From: Rachicladosporium sp. CCFEE 5018
Taxonomy: Eukaryota; Ascomycota; Dothideomycetes; Cladosporiales; Cladosporiaceae
NCBI GenBank assembly: GCA_002077045.2
Contig: KZ111149.1
Location: 158,019 to 222,018 of the forward strand
Length of the DNA stretch: 64,000 nt
Direction: 5' to 3'
Shown here in pieces: positions 44,315 through 56,004 of this stretch (within the stretch, counting starts at the first letter, position 1; each line of letters begins with the position of its first letter). Both the position numbers and the translations under genes were made by a program. Below the pieces are notes generated by a model, which was given only the letters and a program-made list of their open reading frames with translations, did not search any database and was not told where the DNA came from.

Positions 44315-46208
44315 CTACGCGGCAGCCATCTCAATCTTCTTCCCCTTCACACTCTTCCACTCAAACATCACCGCGCCCAGAATACTCGCCACAGCCGTCG
44401 CAACACCGACGTAAAAGGTATCGCGCAATGCGTTATTGTACGCCATTTGCACGGCCGGCAATAACTCAATGGGCACAGCGTTCTTCAAGTTCGTCGCGCC
44501 GGTTGACAGGATCTTAGCCGTGTCTAGACCAGGAGCCGCAGCGATGACGTTCTTGAGCAGCGAGTTCGTGAACACGTTCTGCGCTACGCTGATGAAGAGC
44601 GCGCCGCCGAGGGTCTGGCTGAACATTGCGATCGCAGTGCCGATAGGCACGTCTGCTTTCGGCAAAACGGTCTGAACGGCGATGAGAGTCTGCTGCATGC
44701 CCATACCAACGCCGATACCGAAGAGCGCTTGGTAGCCGATCCAGGCGGAGTGGTTGGTGTCCACTTTCAGCGTTGTGAGCATGCCGGCGCCGATGGACAT
44801 GACGACTGCGGAGGCGATGACAAAGGGCGTGTAGTAGCCTAGGGCTGTGACGAGGCCGCCTGCTATGACGGAGATGATGACGAGGCCGAGGATGAGGGGG
44901 AGGTTCATGATGCCGGATTGCACGGCGGAGGCGCCTTTGATAGCTTGGAACCTGGTGCGTTGTTAGTGGGGTTGAAGGTGAGGTTGGGATTTGAGGATTA
45001 CTAACCAGATGGGAAGGTAGTACACGAAGGAGAAGAACGATGCGCCGACCATCGCGCCGAACCAGGCACCAGCTGCGACTGTTCTCTGCTTGATGATGCG
45101 CGGCGGCACGGTGGCGTGGTCCTTCTTCCAGAGCTGGATGCCGCAGAAGACTATCAGCAGCAGAGCGAAGATTACAAGCAGCGCGATGATGCGGCCGCTC
45201 TTCCAGGCGTACTTCGAGCCGCCCCATTGCAGAGCAAGAAGCAGGCAGACGATCATGGGCAAGAAGACAATGGTTCCGAAGATGTCGAACTGCTGGATCT
45301 TGGACATGAGGCTACCCTCGGCGAGCTTCTTCGCTTGCGCGTTGGAGGATGGGTTGTAGAAGAACCAGATGAAGACGCAAGTAATGAAGCCCAGAGGTAA
45401 GTTGATATAGAAGCATAAGCGCCAGGTCACGCGGTCGGTGAAGGCACCGCCCATAAGAGGTCCAGCGACGGAGGCGAGGCCATACATGGCTCCGATGCCA
45501 CCCGTGTACGTTGGTCGCTGTCGAAGAGGCACAGTGTTGGCGACAATCAGGATGGCGCCGCTGAAGATGCCTGCAGAGCCGAGACCAGCAACTGCACGAC
45601 CAATGATGAATGCCGTGCTGTTGGGAGCCGCGCCACACACTGCGCTGCCGATCTCGAAGATCAGAAGTGCGGTCAAGTACACATACTTGATGTTGAAGAA
45701 GCTGTGGAGAGGTCAGCTACTGTTTCCTAGCGGTCCAAGTGGAGGCAACTTACGTATAGAATTTGCCGAACATCAACTGGAATGCGCAGGTCGTCAACAG
45801 GTACGCCGATCCGTACCATCCAACATCATTGATCGCATGGAACTCATCCGTGATCTTCGGGATAGCCGTCGCAATGATCGTGTTATCCAGCGCAAAGCAG
45901 AAAACCGACAGACACAGTGCTACCGTGATGAGAAAGAGTTGCATCTTCTTCGGGTACTCTGTGTTGTCCTCCTCTGCTGCCTCTTCGTCTGCTTCTATGC
46001 CGGCGATCTTCTTTTCTGCTGCATTCATCTCCGACTCGGGTACATCTGAATGTGCGCGCCCGGTAGTAGTCTCTGTTGACGGCTCCATCTTCTCGTTGTC
46101 CAGCGAAGGTGAACTGCTAGGCGCAAGTGTAGTGTCGTCGCCGCCTGTTGCTTTCGGAGGCGCAAGCGAGGACTTGTCCTTCTTGTTGAACAAACCCTTG
46201 AGTGCCAT
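44315..46208 (-). CDS. MFS multidrug transporter, DHA2/14-TM type (copy 2)
   Basis: Identical to the copy 1 gene at 5929-7822. Exons are 46208-45754, 45701-45006 and 44951-44315; the product is 595 residues with the same motifs and splice sites. Confidence 0.93.
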
Positions 46209-47589
46209 TTTGACCGGTCCCGTGATGATCGAAGTGAATGTGTACAATCAAAAGCAGTCGACAGGGTAGGTACGACTGGTTGCTAAAGAATGTGTAGAAA
46301 AAGCACGCCGCTTCTACCAACGGGAACAATTGCAACCTATATGTTACAGCAAAAAGGAGTGGTATGATGCTATGATGGGGATAGGACTAAACACCGCAGC
46401 CCTAATACAGGCAGTATGCGCCGTCTCGGAGCAACTCGTTAAACACACGATGCGCCCCGATGCGAATGCACCGTTGCCGTCCTTTAGGAAGTGGGCCTGG
46501 GAAGGTGGAAGAACCGGCGGAAGCTGCAGCATCCGAGGCGCATGGGCTTGCGATTGGCTTGAACAGTCGCTTGTGAGTCGCGTTGAGTCATTAGCATCTG
46601 TGCGCATCGTGACATTGCTCATGCTGCATGCTCGTCTGGAGACATTTTGCTCACGATGAGACGGCCAAGCTCGCGTTCGCAATGCGCTGTACAGGCAGAA
46701 GGATACTACGTCTGACATAACTGCTCAGGCGACACTACCGAGAGTTATCTGGCTGCCTAAAAGCAATCTCAATGGCACCATTCCGCGAACGCCTCCGAAC
46801 GGAGAGAGGCTCTCGCATTCGCACCGTCCCCGACCCCGTGTCACCGTTCCCGCTCTGATATCGATAGCACTTTGACGAGCTCCTTTAGGGTCTTGCTGTG
46901 GTCACGTTGTACGCCCTACAGAGTGTGATCTTACTTTCGTCCCGGGTTTCGCCTTTGCCGTACGGTCAAGAGTTGCCTGATATAACGAATAATACTGAAA
47001 CCTGGCACAAGTCGCACGTGGACAACTACACGTCGTATTGCTTTGAGCTTCTCAGGAGACTTCGGGTCAATGGCTCGTGGAGTGCGGTCAAGCTCAGCCC
47101 TACATGTACAGTACCTTGTGTTCGTGAATAGGTAGGTACCTTACCAATGCCGCGAAGCAGCTGGTGATCTACTGCAGATGTGCATCCGACTATACTACGG
47201 AACGGCACGACACATCGTGAGTAGCTGATAGTGTAGGAGTCGGTCCGGGGCACATGCACACTAGTCTGAGATTCGTACTGTTGTCATCGCATTGCGCGCA
47301 ATCCTCCTACAGTAGAGGCAAGACCCGTCGTTCGAATGGGTGGAAGCTGCATAGAGGCAAAACCTAAGGTCACCGAACAAAGTAGCTGGTGTCTCTGCCT
47401 ACCCGAGCTCTCTGCGTGTATTGATGTCTTGCTTGCACTCTCAGGACCGTGGCATGCTCCGTCTTCTCTATACATGGAATGCAGAAAGGGTGATGTAATG
47501 TGATATGCAATTTATATCCAACTCTACATCTCCGCCAGATCCAGCTCTTGCAAATGCGCTCTCCCACACAAGCCTCATATCTCCTCCTT
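46209..47589. other. 1.4-kb intergenic region (copy 2)
   Basis: Same as 7823-9203; no gene supported. Confidence 0.5.
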
Positions 47590-48332
47590 CTACAATGCAG
47601 CTAGTACACCGGCTAAGATGGCCCCTATTCCCACACTCCCCATCCCCGTAGCCAGAGCTCCAGCCCCCGAACTCGTAGCCGAAGCCGCCGCACTGCTCGC
47701 CGCACTCGCCGCGCTCGACACAGCGCTGGAAGCCGACGACGCAGCCGACGTAGCCGCAGAAGAGGCCGACGAAGCAGCCGACGAAGCTCCTGAAGATGCG
47801 CTTGTCACCTCGGTCGAAGCCGCAGAAGAGGCACTATCAGTCACGCTTGCGCCGCTGGAGGTGCTCGAGCCCTGCGGCACGGGCGTGACGCGCGAGCTGG
47901 CCGTGCCTGTCGCTGAACCGGACGTGGAAGCGCAGGTAGCGGTTTGGGGGAGGTCGGTAACGCCTTGGCCTTGGCAGAGGGAGTTGGCGAAGTTGAGGGT
48001 AGCTGGTAACGCCAAGCACAATGTTAGCCAGATGTCTTCACCCAAACCGACGTGCTATCACTCGTGAGGTTCTCCGCGTCTACTGTGTATTATGAAATGC
48101 GGATTATGTCTGCGGAAAACCCACCATCTTGATCCGCCTTGTTACACGCCGTGCTCACGCAACACGCGAGCCCGGAGATCAGCGCGGTGTTGCTGCAGAT
48201 GCATTTGACGTCTAGGGTGCCGCAGCCACCGAAGGACGTGCCCACGCAACCTTGCGCGCAAGTCGGGAGGCCAGCTTGCGCGGCCGCATACGAGGCCAGG
48301 AGGGCGAGGGAGGTGAGTGTTAGGCGGAGCAT
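47590..48332 (-). CDS. CFEM-domain GPI-anchored cell-wall protein (copy 2)
   Basis: Identical to 9204-9946. Exons are 48332-48125 and 48002-47590; 206 residues with signal peptide, CFEM cysteines, Ser/Ala-rich spacer and GPI signal. Confidence 0.88.
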
Positions 48333-48967
48333 GGTTGCTGTGCTGTGGTAGGAAACGATAAGTGATCTACGCGCGAGAGATGGGCGGCGATGTGAGACGG
48401 ATATGGGGCGACGCGTCGGTTATATACAATGGTACGACTCGACCTGACTTTCAGCTAGCAAGCGTTGTGAATCTGGGGCCGATCTGGTTTGTGCACACCT
48501 AGCTGTCGAGTGTGGCCTGTGGCTTGAGTGGACATGTTCTAGAACGGCTAGCCCGCAGCCCAAAGAAGGTCCCGCTTGGGATATGAGAGTCAGGGTCTGT
48601 GGTTGGTTGATTTCATGATTGCGAGTTTCGTCCTATATATCATGCTTGCTAATAAAGATATCAATCATGACATTCGCCCTGCCAGATTCGGCGGGTTGGG
48701 ACAACAATTCCCGTGGAGCGTGTGGATTCGCGGCGCGATGAATGAGGTGTACTAGCAGAGAGATGCAACGCGCATCGGATATTCGGCCATGTCAGCCTGC
48801 ATAGCTCTCCACGAACACACGGGCGTGGTTCGCGTAACGCTGAACAAAGACTTGCTCACGAATTGGCTGGATCACAGTTTCTCGACTATCAGCCTGCATA
48901 CGGACCACTCGGCATGCCACGCACTGCCACGCTCATCTGTTCGCTGACCGCAACCCCCACCGGCTCC
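48333..48967. other. Intergenic region (copy 2)
   Basis: Same as 9947-10581; a TATATA stretch lies upstream of the CFEM start, nothing else seen. Confidence 0.45.
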
Positions 48968-49544
48968 CTACATCCCAGGACTCAAGAACACACTGGCATT
49001 CTCAATAAACGGCCCCATGTACACCAAGTTCCTCGCCTTCACACGCCATGTCGGTGCCTGCGCATACGATTGACTCACCCTCATGAGCTGGTCTATGTAC
49101 TTACCATACGCATACAGCACCTGGCCCTCGTACAGCCCGCTGCCGAAGTGTGAGGCAGTCATGTAAGTCGTGCTGTTCGCAGCGTCGTCATGGATGTCGA
49201 TGACTTGGGTGCTGAGGGCGTGCTGGGTTGTCACGGGCGCGAGACTATCGATGTAAGTTACGGTTATGGTAGATTCGTGCGAAAGCGCCGGAGGAGGATG
49301 CGCACGATTGCTGCAATACTGCTTGCACTTGAGACAACCCTCGGATGACATTCAGTGGCGCGCTATAGTTGGCCACGATGTCTGGAGTGAAGACTTGCGA
49401 GAGGCGGCCAAAGTCTTTGCTATCAATCGCGAGGGAGTAGGTGGAGATCGTGTTCTGGATGGCGTTGTAGTCCTCGGCGGTACTGCTACCTGACGAGGCT
49501 AAGACGAGGCCATTGAGGCACGAGAGGAAGTATGTGAGTTGCAT
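48968..49544 (-). CDS. Small secreted SnoaL/NTF2-like protein (copy 2)
   Basis: Identical to 10582-11158. Exons are 49544-49306 and 49244-48968; 171 residues. Confidence 0.75.
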
Positions 49545-50372
49545 TCCGCCTTGATCCCTTGTGATGGCCGGTTGGCACTTTTGTCGCTAGAAGCAGTGGG
49601 CGCTGCTAAGGAAGAAGCGATACAGAGACAGTATCGACTTCAGCTCTTGCAGCTGCAGACATTTCGCGGTCGCGCTCATGGCTACTTGGCCTTCCTTCGC
49701 TTCTTTCACGTGCAGCTTGGCCTATATTGCTGCTGCAGCAGGCGCGTCCGATCCCGAGATCCCGAACGACAAGCATACCGCACTTGATGCTTCTACCATG
49801 ATGCGAAACGAATGTTCAATGTTCACCTAAATGCCGATACTGCACAACATAGCTCTCCGGCTCACACAGGCAAGTAGCAAGCGCCCACTGGTATGGTCAT
49901 CATGATCCGGATGTAGAAGTGCGGCTGAAGATGAGCACCTGTCCCAGCTGCCGACGAATTGCATATTACACCTACCGAACTATATGATCTTGCTACATGG
50001 TCGCAGCTGAAAAATCGCGTACAGTCCATTGGGCGTCTTACAGTCAGCATGTCAGATGTTTGATTTAAGCTCGTATCTCGAGTCAATTCCGGTAAGAAAT
50101 GCCAAGAAGGCAGGCCTGAGACTCCACATAGCATTGGAAGCGACATGCTTTCCGCAGACAAGAGACACACAAGGTTCACTTGGCTGGGCTCAGCACTGCT
50201 TGGTCATGGACGATATTTTGAGAGATGCCCAGAAGTGGTAAGAATGATCATTGCTTCCTGGCCTCGGGTCATTTTGCGACTCACTCCGGTAAGGTATATC
50301 TAGCATGTTTCCTTTCAAGCATCTCATCTCGTTTCCCTGTCCGGTTCGCATACATCGCAACGAAGAGTTACG
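49545..50372. promoter_or_regulatory. Divergent SnoaL-like/carboxypeptidase intergenic region (copy 2)
   Basis: Same as 11159-11986; holds both promoters by position, with no specific motif identified. Confidence 0.4.
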
Positions 50373-52575
50373 ATGGCGTACAGCATGGTGGCTCGCCTGA
50401 CAGGCGTCCTGGCGGTCGCCTCGCTTTCCTCCGCACAGTTTCCACCACAGCCCGAAGGCATCACTGTCTTGCAGTCAAAGTTCGGCGACGGAATCAGTAT
50501 CAGCTACAAGGAGACGAAGATCTGCGAGACTACGCCGGGCGTCAAGAGCTACGCAGGCTACGTCCACCTCCCGCCAGGAACTCTCAACGATGTCGGCGAG
50601 GCCCAGCCCTACCCCATCAACACCTTCTTCTGGTTTCACTCAGCTCGCGAGGACCCCAAGAACGCTCCTTTATCGATATGGATGAATGGCGGTCCCGGCA
50701 GCTCCTCCCTCGCCGGCGCGCTCGTTGAGAATGGTCCCTGCTACGTGCATCACGATTCGAATTCCACTTACCTCAACCCCTTCTCGTGGAACAACGAAGT
50801 CAACATGCTCTATCTTGATCAGCCCGTCCAGGCTGGCTTGAGCTATGACACGCTGCAGAATATCACTTACAATGCTGCGACTGGCGAGATCGATCTGCTG
50901 AGCCCGGGCGATGCGATACCGAAACAGAATGCTACTTTCCTGGTCGGCACGTATCCCAGCCAGAATAGCAGCCAGACTGCGGTGGGGACGAAGAATGCCG
51001 CGAAAGCTGCGTGGCACTTTCTGCAGGCTTTTACGGAGGTGTTTCCCGAGCTGAGCGCGAGGGACGGGAGAATAAGCATTGCGACTGAGTCCTATGTGAG
51101 TATTCTATCGCTCTTGAGGGGACCCTAGCTGATGTCGAGATCAGGGTGGGCGGTATGGGCCGGCCTTCGCGGCATACTTTGAGGAACAGAACGAGGCGAT
51201 TCAAAAGGGGACTTACAAGGCTGCGCATAGCAAGGCGGCTGTCATACATATCGACACCCTGCTCATCGTTGTAAGCTGGATCATACCTTGCAAATGCTGT
51301 CGCAATACTGACGACCGCACGACAGAACGGCTGTATCGATCGCCTAGTGATGTACCCAACCTGTGAGCCTCCCCGTCGCCACCATCCTCTGCGTGTCTCT
51401 CGACCCCATCATACTTACTCCGCATAGACGCCACAATGGCCTACAACAACACCTACAACCTCCCCACAGTAAACTCAACCATCTACGCCGAAATGAATGC
51501 CGCCTGGTCCCAGCCTGGCGGCTGCCGCGACCAGATTATGTCTTGCAGAGCAGCGGCGGCGGTCTACGACCCCCAGAATCTTGGCGTCAACAGTACAGTC
51601 AACACGCTCTGTCGCACAGCTCAACAGTACTGCGAAACTAACATCATCGGCCCGGGCATCGAGTACACGCCACAAGACTACTACGACGTCGGCGCTTGGG
51701 ACCCGGACCCGCTCCCCGAGCCGTTCTTCTTCGGCTACATGAACCAGCCGCACGTCCAGGCAGATCTAGGCGCGAGGCTGAACTGGACGATAAACGCGCC
51801 GCAAGTCAACCACGCATTCGTCGGCATCGGAGACTATGTCCGTGACGACGGGCTGCAGGACTTGGCTTATCTGCTCGAGAAAGGCGTCAAGGTTGCGCTG
51901 GTGTATGGGGACAGAGACTACGCGTGCAACTGGTTCGGCGGCGAAGCCGTGAGCTTGGCGCTGAACTACTCCGGCACTGACGCTTTCCACTCAGCAGGCT
52001 ACGCATCAATCCAGACCAACGCCTCGTACGTCGGCGGGAAGGTCAGACAACACGGCAACCTGTCTTTCTCTCGCGTGTTCGAATCCGGACATCAGGTGCC
52101 TACCTACCAGCCCCAAACGGCGTATGAGATTTTCAACCGCGTGCTCACCAACCTAGACGTCGCCACAGGCCGCGTTAACACTGCCCACAACGCCAGGTAC
52201 AGCACCTCCGGCCCTTCAGACAGCTTGGCGTTCCGCAACAAGGCGCCGGAGCGGCCGGTGCAGTATTGCTACACTGCCTGGCTCGGCGACACCTGTGATC
52301 AGGACCATATCGACGCCTTGCTCAACGGCACTGCGACGGTCTGCGACTACCTCGTCAAGGACGCGAATACGACGGTGCTGTTCCCTGATATCGTGGGCAA
52401 GCTGGGGGAGCCGGGATGTGCGAAGAAGAGCGGACACGCGTATGTGAGGGATGCGAAGGTGGAGAAGAGCGCGGATGGGGAGTATGGAGGTGGGATTTTG
52501 GGGTTGGGGGCGAGAGTTGTGAGGCCGAGGAAGGGGGATATGGGGGGGACTTGGGACGGGAGTTCGGGGGCTTGA
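50373..52575 (+). CDS. Serine carboxypeptidase, family S10, secreted (copy 2)
   Basis: Identical to 11987-14189. Exons are 50373-51095, 51145-51270, 51326-51362 and 51428-52575; 677 residues with triad Ser240, Asp459 and His517 and the long C-terminal extension. Confidence 0.94.
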
Positions 52576-53245
52576 TTGTGGGCTAGGGGGCTGGGAGAGC
52601 GCGATGGTCGAGCCTGTCGGAGTGGCGGACTGCAATTGTGGGAGATAGGGTCGGGTGAGTGACTGACCAACGAAAAGTACATCCGCTCTGCTCGCACATC
52701 GGACGTATGCTTCACGAGTATCGGGACTTGATTTCAGACGTGTGCTCTGAAAGCAGCTACCTTATCAGGCGTTTTGATGTCGTACAACCCGCCCATCTTG
52801 ACCCCGACCGTTGTACTCAGGACAGACAAGCAGATACTGCCATACTGGGACGCACGTCGTGGTGTGTACGCGAAGAGTGAACAACGTTACCGGTGAAAGT
52901 TAGAGTTGTGTCAATCTGCTACGCGTTGATTGGCTGACGACGGCTGCACGCTTCTAGATCCGATGTTCCCAGATCGAGACGGCCATGGGGTAGTGAGATC
53001 GAGTTTCGCTGCCAGCCAATTTATCACTCCACAGGTGCAGCGGAGTCCGCTTGGTCATCGCGCTGATCCTCAGGCACGAGGGACTCGACTTCACCTTTCG
53101 CTCTACTGAGTTTGTGGTGAACATCTCTGCGTCTGGCTGTTCGAGGATATCGCAATTGACGAGCATCGCATTCGCTATCCGAGTGCATTGTTACGCGAAG
53201 CCTGATTCATTCGTGCCTGACTGGGAGCCTCATCTGGTGGTCGAG
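52576..53245. other. Intergenic region upstream of kinase gene (copy 2)
   Basis: Same as 14190-14859; no gene supported. Confidence 0.4.
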
Positions 53246-54243
53246 ATGGCGCCCAATGCTGAGAAGAGCGCATTGAAGCGCGCGAGGGTGCGAATCAGTG
53301 GCTATATCACGAGGACATATCACTAATCAATACTAGCAGGTCTCGATAGACGAAGCCCTCGACACGAAGAAGCCCCGCCGCTCCGCCCGTCTGTCTAATG
53401 CCCCGGACCGCGAGGACGGGGAGGAGCAGCTCAAGAACAACGGTGCACTCCCTTCGCCCGTCACGAAGGCATCGACAGACACGACCGAAGGCGCGCGAGC
53501 TTTCACTCCCACGCCCGACTTCATCGAGCAACGGGCTACCCCGGAAGCGAGCCCGATCCATGGCTCACATCGTCCTGGACTATCCTCTCCTCCGTCGGAT
53601 ACGCAGCCATTCTCGCAGTTCCTCCCACCGCCGCCGTACTCGTACGAAGTAGAGGACGAGGAGGCAGAAGGTGTCTGGGGCTATCTCGTACCTATTGACG
53701 GCGTCTCAGAGACACTAGTCTTGCGGAAGCGCGCGGCGTGTCAAGTGCCGTCGAAGGGACTGACGGACCCACATGGCAAGAAGAAGGTGCCGAAGAAGCA
53801 TTACAAAGAGGCGGAAGAGAAGTACGAGGGTCAGAAGGCCGAGAAGGGTGTGCCAGCTGGCGGGTACCTGATTGGCAGACATCCGGAGTGCGATCGCTTG
53901 GTACAGAGTCCCACGGTCAGCAACAGACATTGCTTGCTATTCTGCGAGAACAAGAATGGGGACTCGCTGGCTGTGGTGGAGGACCTCAGCGGGAACGGAA
54001 CGTACGTCAACGATGCTTTCATTGGGCGGAACAAGAGGCGAGAGTTGGCAGACGGCGATGAGCTGTCAATTCTGGACGAAGCCAGGTTCATTTTCCGCTA
54101 CCCGCGGAACAGAGACACCAATGCCTTTCGTTCACAGTACACAATCCAAGGCCAGCTGGGTAAAGGTCACTTTGCGACTGTCTACCTGGCCACCGAGAAG
54201 CAATCAGGGCTACGGTACGCGGTGAAGAAGTTCGAGAAGCGAA
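53246..54243 (+). CDS. FHA-domain Ser/Thr protein kinase, N-terminal 315 residues, cut by gap (copy 2)
   Basis: Identical to 14860-15857. Exons are 53246-53287 and 53340 onward. The sequence ends just after the ATP-binding Lys in YAVKK, at the same base as copy 1, so neither copy shows the catalytic domain. Confidence 0.85.
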
Positions 54244-54343
54244 NNNNNNNNNNNNNNNNNNNNNNNNNNNNNNNNNNNNNNNNNNNNNNNNNNNNNNNNN
54301 NNNNNNNNNNNNNNNNNNNNNNNNNNNNNNNNNNNNNNNNNNN
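54244..54343. other. Assembly gap, exactly 100 N
   Basis: Second 100-N placeholder. Left flank is kinase exon 2 of copy 2; right flank enters directly into ABC exon 1 of copy 3. True distance and adjacency are unknown. Confidence 0.99.
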
Positions 54344-55328
54344 TCTTGTAGATCGCTGTACATAGCGCGATCCCGCAGTAGATTAAAGCTGTGGCGCCTA
54401 TTAGTCCCCGACCCTGGTCGATGCTATTCCCATCAGCCCGTTCAGCGAGTAGGCTGGTAATACGATAGATGAGTAATGGTTGAGACATGCGAAAGGCACT
54501 CAGCGCGTAGCGAGGCAACATCAGAACTACGATGCTCCATCTGTACTACTGTAGCAGTGCCCACAGCAACGACGTCTTGCCCAGGGCGACGCGGGTGTTC
54601 CAGACGCGCTGGGACCTTTGATCAACATCATCGGAAGACAGAGACGTATCCACAGGGTACAGACTCTCGATCGAGATGATCCCTCGAAAACCAGACTTGA
54701 AGAGTGGAATCAGCCACCAGAGTACAGCCTGGTCGTAGAGGCTGACGAGGGCTTCCGGAGCAAGGAGTCGGTAAGGCTGGAAAAGAGAGCGTCGCTTGCT
54801 ACGCGCCTCGAGGAGAAGACTGACGGTCTTAGCGGCTACGCCTGCCGTGAACACACCTGGCAAGCTTCGAGGTCCAGAACGCAGCCACAGGGTGCGAGCT
54901 TGCGGTATGTCAAGTACCAGTGATCCCAACAGGTAGAGGTTTATGACGGCGCTGGGCCGGACCGAACGGCTGTGCTCTATGGACGACAGGAACAAGAGGG
55001 CTAGAGACGCTAGGAAGGACAAAGTCGCTGCTGGTATAGATGCCCGAGTGCGTAGTACAGGTGTGACCGCCCAGACTATCAGGAGTGCAAGTTGGGTAAC
55101 CGCGAGCAGAGCGATCGCGGCCAACTTGGCCGTAGCCATGGACGTCTTGAGTGTCTTGACATTCTGTCTGCGAAGATAAGCAGCTCTGACCGGGATTGAC
55201 ACCAGTAGTAGCGCACAAGGCGCGATCTGGAAGACCGATTGCTCGAAGAGAAGTGTAAAGTCGAAGCCGCTTCGGCAACCTTGCACCTGGGGTCCAAATA
55301 AGTCGTCGTCTTTTGTGTAGCATTGCAT
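54344..55328 (-). pseudogene. ABCC/MRP-type ABC transporter, 5' fragment with nonsense codon (copy 3, cut by gap)
   Basis: First 985 bases of exon 1 (ATG at 55328) up to the gap. Codon 261 is TAG at 54548-54546, as in copy 2 and unlike copy 1. Only TMD0 and the start of TMD1 are visible; nothing can be said about the rest of this copy. Confidence 0.85.
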
Positions 55329-56004
55329 GTCGGCGCTCCTTGTGAGTGCTCCCTCGTTCCTGGGAATGAATGTGATGGATCCGCGAGGTTAGCTCATCGG
55401 GACGTCGAATCTTTCTTGTTAACGGAACAATGCTGGCGCCTGCATGAGATGCTCGATGTAGCGCGTCAAGACGCGTAGCAGTGCAGATGTTGAATCTTCG
55501 CTGCGTCGTGGCGACGGTCTGTACTCCCTGAAGGGGCCTTAGGCTACATACATGAACTGCCAATTCGAGAATGCGGTGTTTGGATCTCGGAGTTCAGGCC
55601 ACGCGAAGGATGCATGGCCTCCCAATGCAAGGCGAGGCCAATCGTGGTATCTCTTGGCACTGCGAGGCCGCGTGTTGCACCATGTTGCCTGTCGTCTCAT
55701 GACAGTCCTCGGTATTTACGTTGATACAATGGAACTGCATCAACTGATGTCGATCGCTTGACCTGTCGCTGCGATCACGTCAAAAGTCATTGCCGCTAGT
55801 GATGAATTGGCTTTCTCGCGAGAAGTCTAATCGGATGGCATCATCCTGCCTTCCTGCACAGGAGCGGAGTAAAGGTAGATCACCATGGAAGTGACGTTGC
55901 GCATCTCCTCACTCAATCACTTGAGTGAAGCGCTTGAACGACTGATATTACTGCTGCTCGATACTACTGTAAGTGCGTTGTAAGAAGCATCTCTACCCGT
56001 CAGC
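55329..56004. promoter_or_regulatory. Divergent ABC pump/GGT intergenic region (copy 3)
   Basis: Identical to 2924-3599. Confidence 0.5.

Larger units (their letters stand above)
38370..54243. repeat. Long repeated block, copy 2
   Basis: Matches copy 1 (1-15857). Bases 38370-40968 are about 3% diverged from copy 1; 40969-54243 are identical as far as read. The left limit as drawn is only the limit of the copy 1 sequence available, not a proven repeat boundary. It ends at the same kinase base as copy 1, immediately before 100 N. Confidence 0.95.
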
